A stretch of 35,885 nucleotides of DNA from Methylococcaceae bacterium NSP1-2 (GTDB lineage Bacteria; Pseudomonadota; Gammaproteobacteria; Methylococcales; Methylomonadaceae): positions 1 through 35,885 of the forward strand of contig NQJH01000001.1 in assembly GCA_002256685.1 (NCBI GenBank), written 5' to 3'. Position numbers and translations under genes: made by a program. The notes under the pieces were generated by a model. The model searched no databases, was not told where the DNA came from, and saw only the letters and a list, made by a program, of their open reading frames with translations. How positions within the stretch are numbered: the first letter of the stretch is position 1; the number at the start of each line of letters is the position of its first letter. Positions 1-10,600 of this stretch are shown here, piece by piece.

Positions 1-160
1 AAGTGTTGACACATCATTATAAATCTTTATGGGTGGATTAAAATGTACAAATCTTGGTTTTTCGGGTTTAGGAAGTTCCCTAGAAAAGAAAATCGCTTAC
101 AAATGGGAAGAATTCCCGCAAAAAATGATAAGTTCATAACAATAAATTTCCATGTATAAA

Positions 161-279
161 AACCTCGCAAGTTTATATACATGCGGACTTTTTACTAAGA
201 ACTTAACTGAGTTTAATAAAACGCTGGTTAAGTTTTAGCAAAAAGTCAGCGTGTATAAATCACTCAAACCTGCGAGGTC
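161..279. repeat. Imperfect long inverted repeat (MITE/REP-like)
   Basis: Left arm aacctcgcaagtttatatacatgcggactttttactaagaacttaac (from 161) pairs imperfectly with right arm gttaagttttagcaaaaagtcagcgtgtataaatcactcaaacctgcgaggt (to ~280); innermost AACTTAAC/GTTAAGTT is perfect. Confidence 0.6.
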
Positions 280-299
280 TTTAAGACCTTGCAGGTTTA
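267..299. repeat. Near-perfect palindrome, 16-bp arms around one base
   Basis: AAACCTGCGAGGTCTT-T-AAGACCTTGCAGGTTT, one mismatched pair; overlaps the right arm of the larger inverted repeat. Confidence 0.75.
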
Positions 300-391
300 T
301 TTATACAGTCAGATTTATTGATATGAGCTTATCAATTAATACTCAAAACATTATCAATGTCATTGCACTGATAAAAAATGGTTAATTTATT

Positions 392-1564
392 ATGATGAAA
401 CTTGAAATTATTGATAATATTCTGGATTTTGAAAAACTAATCCCCGCTTGGGATAAAATATATAACGCGCTTTCTTTACAACCTCCTTTTTCTGTCAGTG
501 ATTGGAATTTAACGTGGTGGAAACATTATGGTAAAGACAATCAATTATTTATTTTAACTATTTATCAGGATAATGAACTTTGCGGCATTGCACCTTTATA
601 TATTCAGAAAAAAAATGGCATAAAAACCATTAAATTTCTGAGTTCAGGTGAATCAGATTATTTGGACTTTTTATTTCTACCAGAGCGAGAAAAAGAATGT
701 CTTGCTTTTATTTTTGATTATCTTTTTAAACAAAAAAACTGGGATATATTGGATTTAACTGATATTCCAGAACAATCTGTATTAGCTCAAAATTACACTG
801 AACTTCTTTCCCCTTTATCCACAGCAGGAATGACGCTGCTTCCTGATATTATTTGTCCTTATCTGCAATGGGAACAAAGTTATGATGAGTTCTTAAAATC
901 GAAAAGTAGTAACTTTCGTTATGATTTAAAAAGAAAACTTAAACGAGCAAAGCAGTTAGGCGAGGTTTCTTTTCGAGTAATTGAAAATATGGATGACTGT
1001 ATTAGCTTCGCTAAAATTGCAGAAATTTATCAGAAACGCTGGGAAAAAAAAGCAACGGACTCTATAATTCGTAGCGATATTGGTCAACAATTTTTGGAAG
1101 AAATGTGCAAAATTTGGGAAACTAAAAAATATCTAAAAATACCTGTCATGACAATAAATGATAAACCAGTGGCTTTTTGCTTAGGGTTTATTGAGCATAA
1201 TAAATTTTATTACTATATTCCTTCATTTGATACCGAATTTGTTAATATTTCCCCTGGAAATCTATTGATAGAATTTATTGTAGAAAACTTTCAAAATTTA
1301 GGAATTACTGAACTTGATTTTATGAAAGGAGAAGAATCCTACAAATTGAAATGGAGTTCTACTTTCCGCACAAATTATCGACTACTCGTTGCTAATAATT
1401 TAATAAAAAGTAAACTTATTTATTTAAGCCAATTAAATTATATTAAGTTTAAAAACATAGCAAAAACTTCAGAAACTTTGCGCTGGATACGTTTCGATTT
1501 GTTGGGAAAAATAAAATATTTATTGAAGACAATAAGTAATAGTACGTTGACGCATAAAAACTAA
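392..1564 (+). CDS. GNAT-family acyltransferase, CelD/BcsL / FemAB-like (Acetyltransf_6 type)
   Basis: 390-aa ORF; N-terminal PPFSVSDWNLTWWKHYG...LFILTIYQDNELCGIAPLYI and C-terminal FYYYIPSFDTEFVNISPGNLLIEFIVE typical of this family in polysaccharide loci. Confidence 0.75.
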   Translation: MMKLEIIDNILDFEKLIPAWDKIYNALSLQPPFSVSDWNLTWWKHYGKDNQLFILTIYQDNELCGIAPLYIQKKNGIKTIKFLSSGESDYLDFLFLPEREKECLAFIFDYLFKQKNWDILDLTDIPEQSVLAQNYTELLSPLSTAGMTLLPDIICPYLQWEQSYDEFLKSKSSNFRYDLKRKLKRAKQLGEVSFRVIENMDDCISFAKIAEIYQKRWEKKATDSIIRSDIGQQFLEEMCKIWETKKYLKIPVMTINDKPVAFCLGFIEHNKFYYYIPSFDTEFVNISPGNLLIEFIVENFQNLGITELDFMKGEESYKLKWSSTFRTNYRLLVANNLIKSKLIYLSQLNYIKFKNIAKTSETLRWIRFDLLGKIKYLLKTISNSTLTHKN

Positions 1565-1815
1565 TAACTTGAAACCGTCATTGCAGCAGAGAGCGTATAG
1601 TGAGGATTCACCGCAATCCAGAAGCCAAGGATGGCATGGACAGTCATATCCTCGGATTGCCCTCGCTTCGTGATGTGGCTACACTAAACTAGACACACTA
1701 ACTTAACCTGAGTTCGACATAAAAAAAAGCAGCCTTTTTAAAAATCTGAAAGGATATGAAGTTGTTCATACCCAAATTATTTCAAAAAAGACTACCCAAA
1801 ATGATTTTACATTAA

Positions 1816-2223
1816 CTATTCTGTGCCACCACCCATTGCTTTATCCATACAAGCTATTATTTTTTCAGCTAGGATTTTGACATGAGGCTCTGCACACAAC
1901 TCATGATGCGCTCCAGTAACCTGATGAACCTCTAGTTTATCCCCCAAAAGTTCTTTCCATGCTTGTTCTGGAGAGGCAAAACTAAAAAACATTGATCCCC
2001 TGTCAGATGCTTGAAATAAGGTCACACGGTTATTATAAGTTTTTAGCTGATAACCCTTACGACACGCTAAGTCAGGACCTAACGCATAAATGTGAGGTTT
2101 GAAATCGATGTCGGTGTATCGATCCTTTTTTGTTTGCAGATAATCAATTTTATTTTTAACCAGCTCCAAGAATTGGCTTGGCTTCAGTTTAAAAAACTTT
2201 TGGATAATTCGACGATAGGGCAA
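1816..2223 (-). pseudogene. C-terminal part of NRPS thioesterase domain, out of frame with upstream NRPS ORF
   Basis: 135 aa with ...FSFASPEQAWKELLGDKLEVHQVTGAHHELCAEPHVKILAEKI (TE His region GAHHEL); continues the TE begun in ORF 2189..5797 (GFSFGGMIAYEMACQLLTNGHQVT) in another frame. Confidence 0.75.
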
Positions 2224-5200
2224 TAACTGTTCTTCGGGTCACTTGGTGTCCATTTGTAAGTAGTTGGCAAGCCATTTCATAGGCAATCATGCCACCAAAA
2301 GAAAATCCAATTAAATAGTAAGGTCCTTGCGGCTGTACCTGTTGCATTTCCTTAATATAGTGGCTAGCCAGTTCTTTCAATGTGGGCAGCTGGAGAGACT
2401 GATCACTAATTACCGCTGCCATGCCATAGCGCAGAAAATAGAGCGGCTGATCCTTTCCCAAATGTCGTGTCAAGTCTTCCAGTATGACGGTGTGAATTGC
2501 AAATAGGGGGGGACGCGAACCTTGGGTCTGAATGGGAATAAGAGAATACCATGAAGGTTGCTGCTCGCCTGACGATATTATTTTTCCCAGGGCTTCAATT
2601 GTTGGAGATTGGTAAAATGCACCTAGGGGTAAGTCAATATCGAATAGTTTATTAACTTCAACAATGAACTTAACCGCTAACAAGGAATGCCCACCCAACT
2701 CGAAGAAATTATCGTGAATACCAACACGATCAATCCCCAATGTATTACCCAAAATATCGGCTAGCCGTTGCTCTACTTCATTGCGTGGAGCAATAAAACC
2801 AGCATCCATAATCTGTAGACTGGTATCAGGTGCTGGCAATGCTTTTCGATTCAATTTGCCATTAGGGGTAAGTGGCAGAGCATCAAGGAACATAAACGCA
2901 GAAGGGATCATGAACTCAGGCATTCTCTCCTTAAGGAAGTCGCGTAACTCGGAGATACTTGGCGTGACATTGTCTTTTGGCACTAGATATGCCACTAACC
3001 GCTTTATCCCACCGTCTTCGTGTACCAACACGGCAACTTCACGCACCGCTGGGTGTTCCAATAGCTTCGCTTCGATATGCCCTAGTTCAATCCGAAAGCC
3101 GCGTATCTTGACTTGGAAGTCGTTACGACCAAGGTATTCAATAGTGCCGTCAGCCAACCAACGAACTAAATCGCCCGTTTTGTACAGCCGTGGGTTAGAG
3201 TCTTCTGAGAACGGGTCGGCAACAAATTGTTCTTCAGTCAGATCGGGGCGTTTGAAATAGCCTCTCGCTACGCCCGCTCCGCCGATGTAAAGTTCGCCTG
3301 CCACGCCGATGGGAACAGGTTGTTTAGTGGCATCGAGTATATAAATGCGAGTGTTAGCAATGGGACAACCGATGGATTGCCAACTCAGCGCATTGACGGA
3401 TGTTTCATGAATGGTCGAATTAACGGTAGTCTCGGTGGGTCCGTAGGCATTAAATAATGTTGGACGATAACTTTTGCGTTCAAACCAAGCGGCTAACACG
3501 TTGCTGTTCACTGCTTCGCCACCTATTATGTTCAGGCGAATAGTGGAGGGGATAGTAACGTGTTCTTCTTGAATCAATTGTTGCCAGAATGCAGTGGGTA
3601 GTTTAACAACGGTGACGGCATTCTTTTCGCACAATGCCCAAAAATTGTCTGCACCCGATAGCCAGTTGTCGCTACTCGATGCCCAGTCGTCGCTGCGTAG
3701 TACTAATCCAGCACCCGAAGATAAGGTAATAAATATCTCTTGTACCGACACGTCGAAAGCTATTGGAGAAAACTGTAGCATTCGGTCTGTAGCACTCATA
3801 GCGTAACGCTTTCTTATGTCAGTAATCATACTGCACACGCCGCTATGCTCGATCATCACGCCTTTGGGTTTTCCAGTAGAGCCAGAGGTGTAAATTATGT
3901 AAGCTAGGTGTGTTGGAGTAAGCCCTATATCGTGGCAGTTTAGGTTGGTGCTAGGCTGAGTTGCCCACGGAGGTGACTGCGCGTCCAGATCGATTACTGG
4001 CAATGTTTTTGCTAGGTTCACAAACAGATTTTCGAGCCGACTGTGCGTTAGCAAAGCAATAGGCGCACTGTCCTCAATAATCGTGGTGAGCATGTCGATT
4101 GGATAGGACGGATTCAGTGGCACATAAGTACCGCCCGCCTTGAGAACAGCCAATAGTCCGACTAACATATTCAAACTGCGCTGGACGCAGATGGCGACCA
4201 TCACTTCTGGTTTAACGCCCAATTCGCGCAGGTAATGTGCCAATTGGTTGGCTTGCGCATTCAGTTCGGCGTAGGTGAGTTGCTTGCCTTCATACACCAC
4301 CGCCACCGCCTGTGGAGTCTTCGCTACCTGTTCTTCAAACAGTTCGTGGATACATTTATCTTGCGGATAGTCAGCGTTAGTGGCATTCCATTCGACCAAT
4401 AATTGCTGACGTTCAGGTGCGGTAAGTAGCGGTAATTCAGCAATGCTTGTTTCTGGGTGCGCGACTATGGCTGCCAGTAATATTTGAAAATGCCCCGCCA
4501 GTCGGGTAATGGTTTCCGCATTGAATAAATCCGTGCTGTATTGAATCGTACCCGTTAGACCATCGGCATGTTCGACTAATGAAAGCACCAAATCAAACTT
4601 GGCAGTCTCCTTGGTTACCTTTAATTTGTTAATCGTTAGATTAGGCAGTTGCATGTCGTGCTGCACGCTAGTGGATTGTTGCAAAACGAACATGACTTGA
4701 AACAACGGATGACGGCTCATATCGCGTTGTATTTGCAATTCAGCGACCAGTTTCTCAAAGGGCATGTCTTGATGTGCGTAGGCACTTAAGCAGACCTCGC
4801 GCACTCGACTTAACAACTGGTTAAAACTGGGCGACCCTGATAAATCGGTGCGTAATACCAGTGTATTGATAAAAAAACCTATTAGATTTTCAATTTCCTG
4901 CTGATTACGACCCGCAATCGCCGTGCCGACCACAATGTCATCCTGACGGCTGTAACGGTGTAATAGCAGTTGAAAAGCCGCTAATAGGGTCATGAATAAA
5001 GTCACGTTTTGCCGTTGACTCAAGGTTTTTAAACCTTGGGTTAGTGCGGCTGATAAGTGAAAGGTTTCTCGCGTACCCTGATAAGACGGCTGCTTCGGAC
5101 GGGGTTTATCCGTCGGTAATTCCAGTGTGGTCAGCTCAGCCAGTTGGGTTTTCCAATAGCTGATCTGTTTTTCCAATACTTCACCCTGTAGCCATTCCCG

Positions 5201-5797
5201 TTGCCAGACCGAATAATCCGCATACTGAATGGGCAGTTCAGGTAACGTACTCGTTTGACTTTGGCTAAACGCGGTGTAAAGACTTGCCAATTCTCGCCTA
5301 AACACGTCCATAGACCAACCATCAGACACAATATGATGGATGGTTATCATTAGGACATGTTCCTGAGCGGATAGCTTGATTAGCAAGGCTCGCATTAACG
5401 GAGCTTGTTTGAGATCAAACGCTTTGTTTGCTTCTGCATCGAGAATACCTTGGACTTCACTGTCTCGATATTCTTGAGGCTGTGCCGATAAGTCCATCAA
5501 GGTACATTCAAAAGGCAGAGCTGCCATGATGACTTGAAGCGGTTCGCCGTCCTGTTCAATAAAGTAAGTACGCAATACTTCATGACGAGTGACAATCTCA
5601 TTAAGGCTCTGCTGCAATGCAGACACATTCAGCTCGCCGTTGAGTTGAACGCACCAAGGCATATTATAATTACCACTCTCTCCCAGTAGGCGATCCAAAA
5701 ACCATAGCCGTTGTTGGGCGAATGAGGTGGGAAAAGTGTATGTGTTATCAGCAGATTCTTGTAAAGAATCATCGTCATTTTGTTCTTGATAGCTCAT
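2189..5797 (-). CDS. NRPS module C4-A4-T4 plus N-terminal half of TE (frameshifted C-terminus)
   Basis: C domain HHIVSDGWS; A domain IIYTSGSTGKPKG, NAYGPTETT, YKTGDLVRW, NGKLNRKALP; T domain DNFFELGGHSLLAVK; TE GFSFGGMIAYEMA then out of frame. Confidence 0.9.
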   Translation of the reverse strand: MSYQEQNDDDSLQESADNTYTFPTSFAQQRLWFLDRLLGESGNYNMPWCVQLNGELNVSALQQSLNEIVTRHEVLRTYFIEQDGEPLQVIMAALPFECTLMDLSAQPQEYRDSEVQGILDAEANKAFDLKQAPLMRALLIKLSAQEHVLMITIHHIVSDGWSMDVFRRELASLYTAFSQSQTSTLPELPIQYADYSVWQREWLQGEVLEKQISYWKTQLAELTTLELPTDKPRPKQPSYQGTRETFHLSAALTQGLKTLSQRQNVTLFMTLLAAFQLLLHRYSRQDDIVVGTAIAGRNQQEIENLIGFFINTLVLRTDLSGSPSFNQLLSRVREVCLSAYAHQDMPFEKLVAELQIQRDMSRHPLFQVMFVLQQSTSVQHDMQLPNLTINKLKVTKETAKFDLVLSLVEHADGLTGTIQYSTDLFNAETITRLAGHFQILLAAIVAHPETSIAELPLLTAPERQQLLVEWNATNADYPQDKCIHELFEEQVAKTPQAVAVVYEGKQLTYAELNAQANQLAHYLRELGVKPEVMVAICVQRSLNMLVGLLAVLKAGGTYVPLNPSYPIDMLTTIIEDSAPIALLTHSRLENLFVNLAKTLPVIDLDAQSPPWATQPSTNLNCHDIGLTPTHLAYIIYTSGSTGKPKGVMIEHSGVCSMITDIRKRYAMSATDRMLQFSPIAFDVSVQEIFITLSSGAGLVLRSDDWASSSDNWLSGADNFWALCEKNAVTVVKLPTAFWQQLIQEEHVTIPSTIRLNIIGGEAVNSNVLAAWFERKSYRPTLFNAYGPTETTVNSTIHETSVNALSWQSIGCPIANTRIYILDATKQPVPIGVAGELYIGGAGVARGYFKRPDLTEEQFVADPFSEDSNPRLYKTGDLVRWLADGTIEYLGRNDFQVKIRGFRIELGHIEAKLLEHPAVREVAVLVHEDGGIKRLVAYLVPKDNVTPSISELRDFLKERMPEFMIPSAFMFLDALPLTPNGKLNRKALPAPDTSLQIMDAGFIAPRNEVEQRLADILGNTLGIDRVGIHDNFFELGGHSLLAVKFIVEVNKLFDIDLPLGAFYQSPTIEALGKIISSGEQQPSWYSLIPIQTQGSRPPLFAIHTVILEDLTRHLGKDQPLYFLRYGMAAVISDQSLQLPTLKELASHYIKEMQQVQPQGPYYLIGFSFGGMIAYEMACQLLTNGHQVTRRTVIALSSNYPKVF

Positions 5798-5816
5798 AGG
5801 TTCATTATTTTATTGG

Positions 5817-6578
5817 TTAACGTTTGCGCGGTAATACTTTAATCGCAGTCCTAACATTGTCAGGAATTTTTTGTTCTAGTGTATTTTCCAATTTTACTGA
5901 TAACTCCGCAATAGTGGGGGCATCAAACAATGAAGACAGCGGAAATTCAATTTGATAGTGTTTATTAATACGCACAATCAACTGCACTGCCAATAATGAA
6001 TGACCGCCTAATTCAAAGAAATTATCATGAATACTAATTTGGTCAATATGAAGAACTTCTTGCCAAATAGTAACCAGTTTTTCTTCAATCGGAGACCGTG
6101 GCGGCACATAAGAATGTCTGACTTCAGCGTGGCTTTGATCGGGTTCAGGCAATGCTTTTCTGTCTAGCTTACCATTAGGAGTAAGCGGCAGGGCATCGAG
6201 ATACACAAATGTTGATGGAATCATGTACTCTGGTAATAGCGGCTTAAGAAAGTCTCGCAACTCAACAGTACTTGGTACTTCCGTATTGTGCGCTATCAAA
6301 TAGGCTACCAAGCGTTTGTCCCCAGTAGCTGGTTCGTACACGCCAACCGCCACTTCTCGTAGTTGCTGATGCTGACATAACGTAGCTTCTATATCGCCCA
6401 GCTCAATACGAAATCCGCGTATTTTTACCTGAAAGTCATTGCGTCCAAGGAATTCTATGGCACCGTCTGCACGCCATCGTGCAAGATCGCCGGTCTTGTA
6501 CATATAGGTTTCGGGTTCGCTGACAAATGGGTCAGTCAGAAAGCGTTCGGCTGAGTTCGGGTTTGCCCAAGTAGCCAC
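5817..6578 (-). pseudogene. NRPS C-terminal part of A3 plus T3, frameshifted from 6532..7647
   Basis: YKTGDLARW, NGKLDRKALP, DNFFELGGHSLLAVQ; N-terminus ...SAERFLTDPF continues GYLGKPEL of the overlapping ORF after removal of one base. Confidence 0.85.
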
Positions 6579-7647
6579 ATGCTACGCCAGCACCGCCGAT
6601 ATAAAGTTCGCCTGTTATCCCTATGGGTACTGGTGCGTTGTTAGTGTCAAGAATATAGATTTGTGTGTTAGCAATAGGACGACCAATAGGCGGCAATATC
6701 TCCCAATCTTCATACTTTTCGGGTAGCGTAAATGCTGTGACCACATGGGTTTCAGAGGGACCATACTGATTGATTAGATGACATTCACGAAGACCCGCGA
6801 AAAAGTCGCTGATCTCAGGTGTAATACGCAACTGTTCGCCAGCGGTGATAACTTCTCGAAGACAGTCTGGATAATGTCCCACGGCAACCGCTGAACGAGC
6901 CAGATGTTCAAGTGCGATGAAGGGCATGAATAGCCGCTCAACACGTTTCTGCTCCAGATATTGTAACAATATCCACGGATCACGGCGTGCCTCTTCACTA
7001 ATTAGTACCAACAAGCCGCCACCGCACCAAGTGGAAAATAGTTCTTGAAAGGAAACATCGAAACTAATTGGGGAATATTGAAGCGTACAAGCGGTGGATG
7101 CTACTCGCGCATTGTTCATCTGCCAGATAATCAGGTTAACCAAGGCTCGATGAGGCATGGTTACGCCTTTAGGCTGCCCTGTAGACCCAGAGGTATAGAT
7201 CACATAAGCAAGATTGGCTGGGGTAAGTCCTATTTCGTGATGATTCAAATTGCTGGTTGGCTGACTCACCCACAAAGATGGAGCGACATCTAAATCAATT
7301 ATTGGCACGGTTTTTGTTATGTCACTAAACAAACTTTTGAGCTTACCTTGCGTAAGTAACGCCACTGGCGCACTGTTTTCGAGCATGAATAATAAGCGTT
7401 CTTTTGGGTAAGCGGGATCGATTGGTACATAAGCCCCACCTGCCTTAAGAATAGCCAACACGCCCACTACCATATTCAAGCACCGATCAACACAGATAGC
7501 GACCCGTGCATCGGGCTTAACGCCTAACGCACGAAGGTGATGCGCTAGCTGGTTAGCTTGGGCGTTCAATTCAGTATAGCTGAGTTGGCTATCTTCATAC
7601 ACGACTGCCACCTTGTGTGGCGTTTTTGCGACTTGCGCCTCAAACAA
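6532..7647 (-). pseudogene. NRPS N-terminal part of A3 domain
   Basis: VIYTSGSTGQPKG, FDVSFQELF, LREVITAGEQL, NQYGPSETHVV; frame lost at both ends relative to flanking NRPS ORFs. Confidence 0.85.
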
Positions 7648-10600
7648 TTCGTGGACACATTTATCTTTGGGATAGTCAGTTTTAGTGGCATTCCATTTGG
7701 GTGTGCGACGACGGCGGTCAATAGGGTTTGAAAATGCCCTGCCAGTCGCGCTATGGTGTCACTGGTGAATAAGTCGGTGTTGTATTCAATCGTCCCCGTT
7801 AAACCATCCGCCTGTTCCCGCAATGAAATGGCTAAATCAAATTTGGCAGAGTCATGGGGGATGCTGAGTTTATTAACGGTTAGCCCTGTTAAGTCAACGT
7901 CTTGCTGGTCGGCAGGTTGTAACACCAGCAGGACCTGAAATAGCGGATTTCGACTCATATCGCGTTGCACTTGCAATTCTGCAACCAGTTTTTCACACGG
8001 CATCTCTTGGTGCGCGTAGGCATCCAAACACACCGCCCGCACACGGCTTAACAGTTGTTCAAAACTGGGTGTGCCTGATAAATCGGTACGCAATGCCAGT
8101 GTATTGACAAAAAAACCAATCATATTTTCAAGTTCTTGCCGATTGCGACCTGCAATCGCCGTCCCAACCACGATGTCCTCTTGCCCACTGTAGCGGTGTA
8201 ATACCACTTGAAACGCCGCCAATAGTGTCATGAATAAAGTGACGTTTTGCTGTTGACTCAGCGTTTTTAAACCCTGCGTCAGATCGGCGGACAAGTGAAT
8301 CGCCGCTTTCGTACCTTGATAAGATTGCTGTTTAGGACGCGGTTTATCGGTGGGTAATTCCAGTACCGTCAACTCCGCCAATTGGCTTTTCCAATAACTG
8401 AGCTGTTTTTCCAACACTTCGCCTTGTAACCATTCGCGTTGCCAAACCGCATAATCCGCATATTGAATCGGCAGTTCAGGTAATTCAGCGGTTTTATTTT
8501 GGCTAAACGCGGCATAAAACGCGGCTAATTCCTGCCGAAACACCCCCATAGACCAACCATCAGAGACAATGTGGTGAATGGTGACGAGCAGAATATGTTG
8601 TTGTGCCGATAACTTAATCAACAAAGCACGGATTAACGGGGCTTGTTTTAAATCAAAGGCTTTATTTTCTTCGGTCTGTAAAATAGCTTGGCTTTCGCTG
8701 TGCTGTTGCGGTTGCGGCAATGCCGATAAATCGATTAACGGGCATTCAAAAGGCATGGATGCTTTAATAACTTGAATCGGTTCAGCATCCTGTTCAGCAA
8801 AATAAGTGCGCAATACTTCATGTCGAGCAACAATCGCTTTCAGACTTTGTTGCAAGGCTGGCACATTCAGATCGCCGTTCAACTGTAGTACTCTCGAAAT
8901 ATTGTAAAGCCCACTCGCTCCCAGCAGCCGATCTAAAAACCATAGCCGCTGTTGGGCGAAGGAAGCAAGAATCGGCAGGTCGCGGTTAATGGTGGCAATG
9001 GGTGTGTACACTGCGGATGTTTGTTCAAGCATGGCAGTTAATAACGTGGCTAACCCTGCAATGGTTGGCTCTTCAAACAACAAGTACAGTGGAAAATCAA
9101 GTTGATAGTGTTTGTTAATACGCACCAGCAACTGCATTGCCAGTAAGGAATGTCCGCCTAATTCAAAGAAATTATCATGAATGCCAATCTGGTCAATATT
9201 AAGAATATCTTGCCAAATAGCGACCAGCATTTCTTCAATCGGAGATCGTGGCGGCACATAAGAATGTCTGACTTCAGCATGGCTCTGATCTGGTGCGGGC
9301 AATGCTTGGCGATCCAGTTTGCCATTGGGTGTAAGCGGCAAGGCATCGAGGAACACAAACGCAGAAGGGATCATGAATTCAGGTAGGTGTGGCTTAAGAA
9401 AGTCTCGCAGTTCCAAAGGGGTTGGGATGACCGTTCCTTGCGGCACTACATAAGCGGCAAGGTGTTTGTCGCCTGAAACACGCTCATACACACCAACTAC
9501 CGCTTCGCGTAGTTGAGGATGTTGGCGCAATGCTGATTCTATTTCGCCAAGTTCGACGCGAAATCCGCGTATTTTGACTTGGAAATCATTGCGCCCTCGA
9601 TATTCAATTGTACCGTCGGCTAACCAACGCCCCAAGTCACCCGTCTTGTACATCATCGCGTCGGCTTGTGCGCTGAACGGATCATGCACAAAGCGTTCCG
9701 CAGTCATTTCTGGTTGGTTCAAGTAACCACGACCCACTGGCGCACCGCCAATATGAATTTCTCCCACCACACCAATGGGTACGGGTTGTTGGTAGCTATC
9801 CAAGATGTAAATTCTGGTGTTCCAAATGGGTTTTCCAATGGGCATGGAACGGTCGCGATAATACTCAAGGTTAGGCGGCACTTGGTAATAGATAGCAGTA
9901 CCCGCACATTCAGTCGCGCCATAATTATTGACAATTTCTGGGCGTGGTTTTGAAAGTGCCAACAACTGGGAAGGGTTCATAGGCTCGCCTGCCAACGTTA
10001 TGCGCCGCAGTCTGCTCAGATGACCATCGGCATTGACAGTAATCAAGGCATTCAGTCCGCTCTGGGTAATATTTATCATGCTGACGTGTTCTTTTACTAG
10101 CAAGCCCATAATCGCCTGCGAATCAAACGGCTCGGTTGCTAATACCAGTCTAGCTCCAGCGAGTAACGCACTGAAAATAGCTCGTTGCGTAAAGACATAA
10201 GCACAGGATGTGACTATCAGAACAGCATCATTAGATGAAAGTTGAGATTCATGAATATGCCAAGTAATCAGATTTTGTAAACCTTTATGTAGTACGCAAG
10301 TTCCCTTAGGTTTTCCCGTAGAACCAGAGGTGTAGATGATATATGCTAGACTTTCAGGATTAAGTCCTACCTCGTTATTATTCAAATTGCTAACAGGCTG
10401 ATTTGCCCATAAAGCAACGGTTTCGTGTAGATCGATTATGGGTAACGTTTCCGCTATATCCGCGAACAGTGGTGCAAATTTACTTTGAGTCAACAAGGCA
10501 ACGGGGTTGCTGTCTTGAAGCATGAATGCAATGCGTTCTTCTGGGTAGGCAGGATCAAAAGGCACACAAGCTCCACCCGCCTTAAGGATAGCCAGCAATC

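Noticed and set aside
43-159. Small plus-strand ORF MYKSWFFGFRKFPRKENRLQMGRIPAKNDKFITINFHV
   Set aside because: 38 aa, no clear ribosome-binding site or recognisable family, in AT-rich repeat-containing DNA.
1565-1700. Possible degenerate interspersed repeat (cgtcattgcagcagagagcg... ggattgccctcgcttcgtg)
   Set aside because: Resembles common CGTCATTGC/CAATCC-type dispersed repeats, but only one copy is visible here and the pairing is weak.
2781-3806. Plus-strand ORFs 2781..3260, 3227..3457, 3594..3806 opposite the NRPS
   Set aside because: They lie entirely antisense to conserved A4/T4 coding sequence and their peptides show no family features.
9158-9953. ORFs 9158..9358 (-), 9177..9386 (+), 9666..9953 (+), 9719..9934 (-)
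   Set aside because: Overlapping frames within conserved NRPS domains; spurious.
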